Shown: positions 4,311-6,283 of the stretch, one piece after another
Numbering within the stretch: position 1 is the stretch's first letter
Layout: each line of letters starts with the position of its first letter
Assembly: GCA_947457525.1 (NCBI GenBank)
Contig: CANGXE010000100.1
Coordinates: 1-6,283, forward strand
Direction of reading: 5' to 3'
Length of the DNA stretch: 6,283 nt
Origin: Bacteroidota bacterium
Lineage (GTDB): Bacteria > Bacteroidota > Bacteroidia > Chitinophagales > LD1
Program-made: the position numbers and the translations under genes
Notes under the pieces: model-generated
What the model was told of the DNA's origin: nothing
What the model saw: the letters and a program-made list of their open reading frames with translations, nothing else
Databases searched by the model: none

Positions 4311-6283
4311 TTAGTTCTGGTGCAATTTAGGTTTCAAATACAATGCCGTATATGAATGTTTTACACTTAAAATTCCTTCGGGCACACCTTGGTAGACAAG
4401 TTCACCGCCCTCATCGCCTCCATCGGGGCCTAAATCAATCAACCAATCTGCACATTTTATCACATCCATGTTGTGTTCAATCACCACTACTGTATGCCCT
4501 GCTTCTATCAGTTGGTTAAACGAAGAAACCAATTTTTTGATGTCATGAAAATGTAACCCGGTGGTAGGTTCGTCAAAAATAAACAGCATTGGGTTGGGCG
4601 AAGTGCCTCGCGTGAGATAAGAAGCTAACTTCACTCTTTGCGCCTCGCCTCCGCTCAAGGTAGAGCTAGATTGACCGAGTTTCACATAACCCAATCCCAC
4701 ATTTTTGAGTGGCATAAGTTTGGCCGTTACATCTTTTGCGTCTACAAAAAAGTCAATGGCTTCATCGACACTCAACTCTAAAATCTCATAGATATTTTTC
4801 TCTTTATACTTTACTTCCAATATCTCTTCCTTAAATTTTTTTCCATTGCAAGCTTCACACTTTAAATGCACATCGGCCAAAAATTGCATTTCTACAATCA
4901 CTTCTCCATCGCCTTTGCAGGTTTCACAACGACCGCCTTCCACATTGAACGAAAAGTCTTTGGGTTGATAGCCTCTGATTTTAGACACTTGTTGTTTAGA
5001 AAATAAATCTCGAATGCCGTCATAAGCTTTTACATAAGTCACAGGATTAGACCGCGAACTTCTTCCCAAAGGATTTTGGTCAATCAATTCAACCGCAGTT
5101 ATCTTTTTTAAATCTCCGGTCATATCACGATACACCCCCGGTTTTTCACCCGAGCCATCAAACAAACGCACCAAAGCCGGATACAAGATTTTTTTAATCA
5201 AAGTGGTTTTCCCCGAGCCGCTCACACCGCTCACCACTGTTAAGGCTTTAAGCGGTACTTTAATATCTATGTTTTTTAGATTGTGTTGTTTAGCTCCGGT
5301 CAGACTAATCCAATTGGACGGTTGTCTACGATTTTTTGAATACGCTATTTCCAACTTCCCATTCAGGTATTGAGCTGTTAGCGTATTGCTTTTCAAAATG
5401 TCGGTTGATGAGCCATTAAACATCACTTCGCCTCCATTAATGCCCGCCTCGGGACCCATGTCTACAATATGGTCACAAGCTTTCATGATATCTTCATCAT
5501 GTTCTACCACCACTACTGTGTTGCCCAAGTCGCGCAAGTTTTTTAGCACAGTAATCAATCGATCTGTGTCGTGTTGGTGAAGCCCGATACTCGGTTCATC
5601 TAAAATGTAGAGCGATGAAGTTAAATTGCTGCCGATGGAGCGAGTGAGATTGATGCGCTGCGTTTCACCACCCGAAAGTGTGTTAGATAATCTATTCAAT
5701 GTCAAATAACCCAAGCCCACATCCATCATGGTTTGCAAGCGCGTGTTTATTTCTATCAAAATACGTTGTGCAATTTTTGTGTCAGTTTCGTCTAGCGTCA
5801 ACGTTTTAAAAAACGGATACAACTCTTTGATGGGCAAAAGCAATAATTCGGCAATATTTTTACCATTGATTTTTACGTACTGTGCGTCTTTGCGTATGCG
5901 CGAACCTTTGCAGTCGGGGCAATTAGTTCTACCACGAAAGCGCGACAGCATTACTCGATATTGTATTTTATAACTGCTTTGTTCCAGAAACTTAAAAAAC
6001 TCATTTAGCCCGGCAAAATATTTATTGCCTGTCCAAAGCAATTGTTTTTCCGCATCACTCAAATCGCGATAGGCGCGATGGATAGGGAAGTCAAAAAGAA
6101 TACCTTTTTTGATTAATGGTTCTGCCCATTCACTCATCTTCTCACCTTTCCAAGGCGCGATGGCGCCTTCATAAACTGACAATTCTTTGTCAGGAAAAAT
6201 CAAGTCTTCATCCAAGCCCATCACGGTGCCAAATCCTTCACAAGTTTTGCAAGCACCAAACGGATTGTTGAAGTTGAATAAAT
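4311..6283 (-). CDS. uvrA: UvrA, excinuclease ABC subunit A, C-terminal 656 residues; 5' end outside window
   Basis: UvrA is the damage-sensing ATPase dimer of nucleotide excision repair and loads UvrB on lesions. The visible part starts LFNFNNPFGACKTCEG, the second Cys pair of the first zinc module, so about 280 N-terminal residues including the first Walker A are missing. In visible-fragment numbering: CPDC at 121-124; ABC signature LSGGETQR near 202-209; Walker B LYILDEPSIGLH near 224-235; H-loop EHDED near 260-264; second Walker A GVSGSGKT at 352-359; third zinc module with CETC (452, 455) and CEAC (475, 478) separated by 19 residues; second signature LSGGEAQR at 542-549; Walker B LFIFDEPTTGLH at 566-577; H-loop His at 603. 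All motifs are intact. The frame has no stop up to the window edge, so the GTG at 6224 is internal, not a start. The OmpA-like gene follows 34 bp downstream, possibly on the same transcript. Confidence 0.97.
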   Translation of the reverse strand, partial: LFNFNNPFGACKTCEGFGTVMGLDEDLIFPDKELSVYEGAIAPWKGEKMSEWAEPLIKKGILFDFPIHRAYRDLSDAEKQLLWTGNKYFAGLNEFFKFLEQSSYKIQYRVMLSRFRGRTNCPDCKGSRIRKDAQYVKINGKNIAELLLLPIKELYPFFKTLTLDETDTKIAQRILIEINTRLQTMMDVGLGYLTLNRLSNTLSGGETQRINLTRSIGSNLTSSLYILDEPSIGLHQHDTDRLITVLKNLRDLGNTVVVVEHDEDIMKACDHIVDMGPEAGINGGEVMFNGSSTDILKSNTLTAQYLNGKLEIAYSKNRRQPSNWISLTGAKQHNLKNIDIKVPLKALTVVSGVSGSGKTTLIKKILYPALVRLFDGSGEKPGVYRDMTGDLKKITAVELIDQNPLGRSSRSNPVTYVKAYDGIRDLFSKQQVSKIRGYQPKDFSFNVEGGRCETCKGDGEVIVEMQFLADVHLKCEACNGKKFKEEILEVKYKEKNIYEILELSVDEAIDFFVDAKDVTAKLMPLKNVGLGYVKLGQSSSTLSGGEAQRVKLASYLTRGTSPNPMLFIFDEPTTGLHFHDIKKLVSSFNQLIEAGHTVVVIEHNMDVIKCADWLIDLGPDGGDEGGELVYQGVPEGILSVKHSYTALYLKPKLHQN

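Noticed and set aside
6222..6224. GTG at 6224 as the uvrA start
   Set aside because: The frame continues upstream to the window edge with conserved UvrA residues (FNNPFGACKTCEGFG), so this codon is an internal valine.

Overview
The window looks like ordinary chromosomal DNA from a member of the Bacteroidota, probably a Cytophagales-, Chitinophagales- or Sphingobacteriales-like lineage. The evidence is the gene families: an OmpA-family protein with CarboxypepD-reg-like N-terminal domains and a Cys-containing OmpA tail, a 'DWGLGHATR' glycosyltransferase, a tiny 'CDCP' lipoprotein, and a Bacteroidota-style UvrA. Most starts also lack Shine-Dalgarno sequences and base composition is moderately AT-rich. 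No mobile element, CRISPR array, tRNA or rRNA was seen.

Layout from left to right. (1) Positions 1-1162 (minus strand) hold a two-gene unit. A MurG/GT28-like glycosyltransferase is followed, through an ATGA stop/start overlap, by the first 34 codons of a diacylglycerol/undecaprenol kinase (dgkA) that runs off the left edge. (2) Positions 1202-1943 (plus strand) hold an unlisted 45-residue lipoprotein. Ten bases after its stop comes a ferritin with a complete ferroxidase centre, then a strong intrinsic terminator. (3) Positions 2038-2283 (plus strand) encode a stand-alone FeoA-family protein with a clear GGAGA ribosome-binding site. Its 3' end overlaps the next, convergent gene by 14 bp, so no feoB follows. 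(4) Positions 2270-4276 (minus strand) encode a 668-residue exported OmpA-family protein with two beta-sandwich-type domains, a long Ala/Lys/Glu-rich coiled coil and a C-terminal OmpA-like domain. (5) Positions 4311-6283 (minus strand) encode the last 656 residues of UvrA, whose N-terminus lies beyond the right edge. It is 34 bp upstream of the OmpA-like gene and could be co-transcribed with it.

How the genes fit together. The ferritin and FeoA neighbours suggest iron storage and possible ferrous iron handling, with the small Cys-rich lipoprotein apparently in the ferritin transcription unit. The glycosyltransferase/lipid-kinase pair suggests envelope glycan or lipid-carrier metabolism. UvrA is housekeeping nucleotide excision repair. 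I do not see a convincing new multi-gene system. The most interesting items are the overlooked lipoprotein beside ferritin, the feoB-less feoA, and the altered peptidoglycan-binding loop and DS-repeat coil of the OmpA-like protein.
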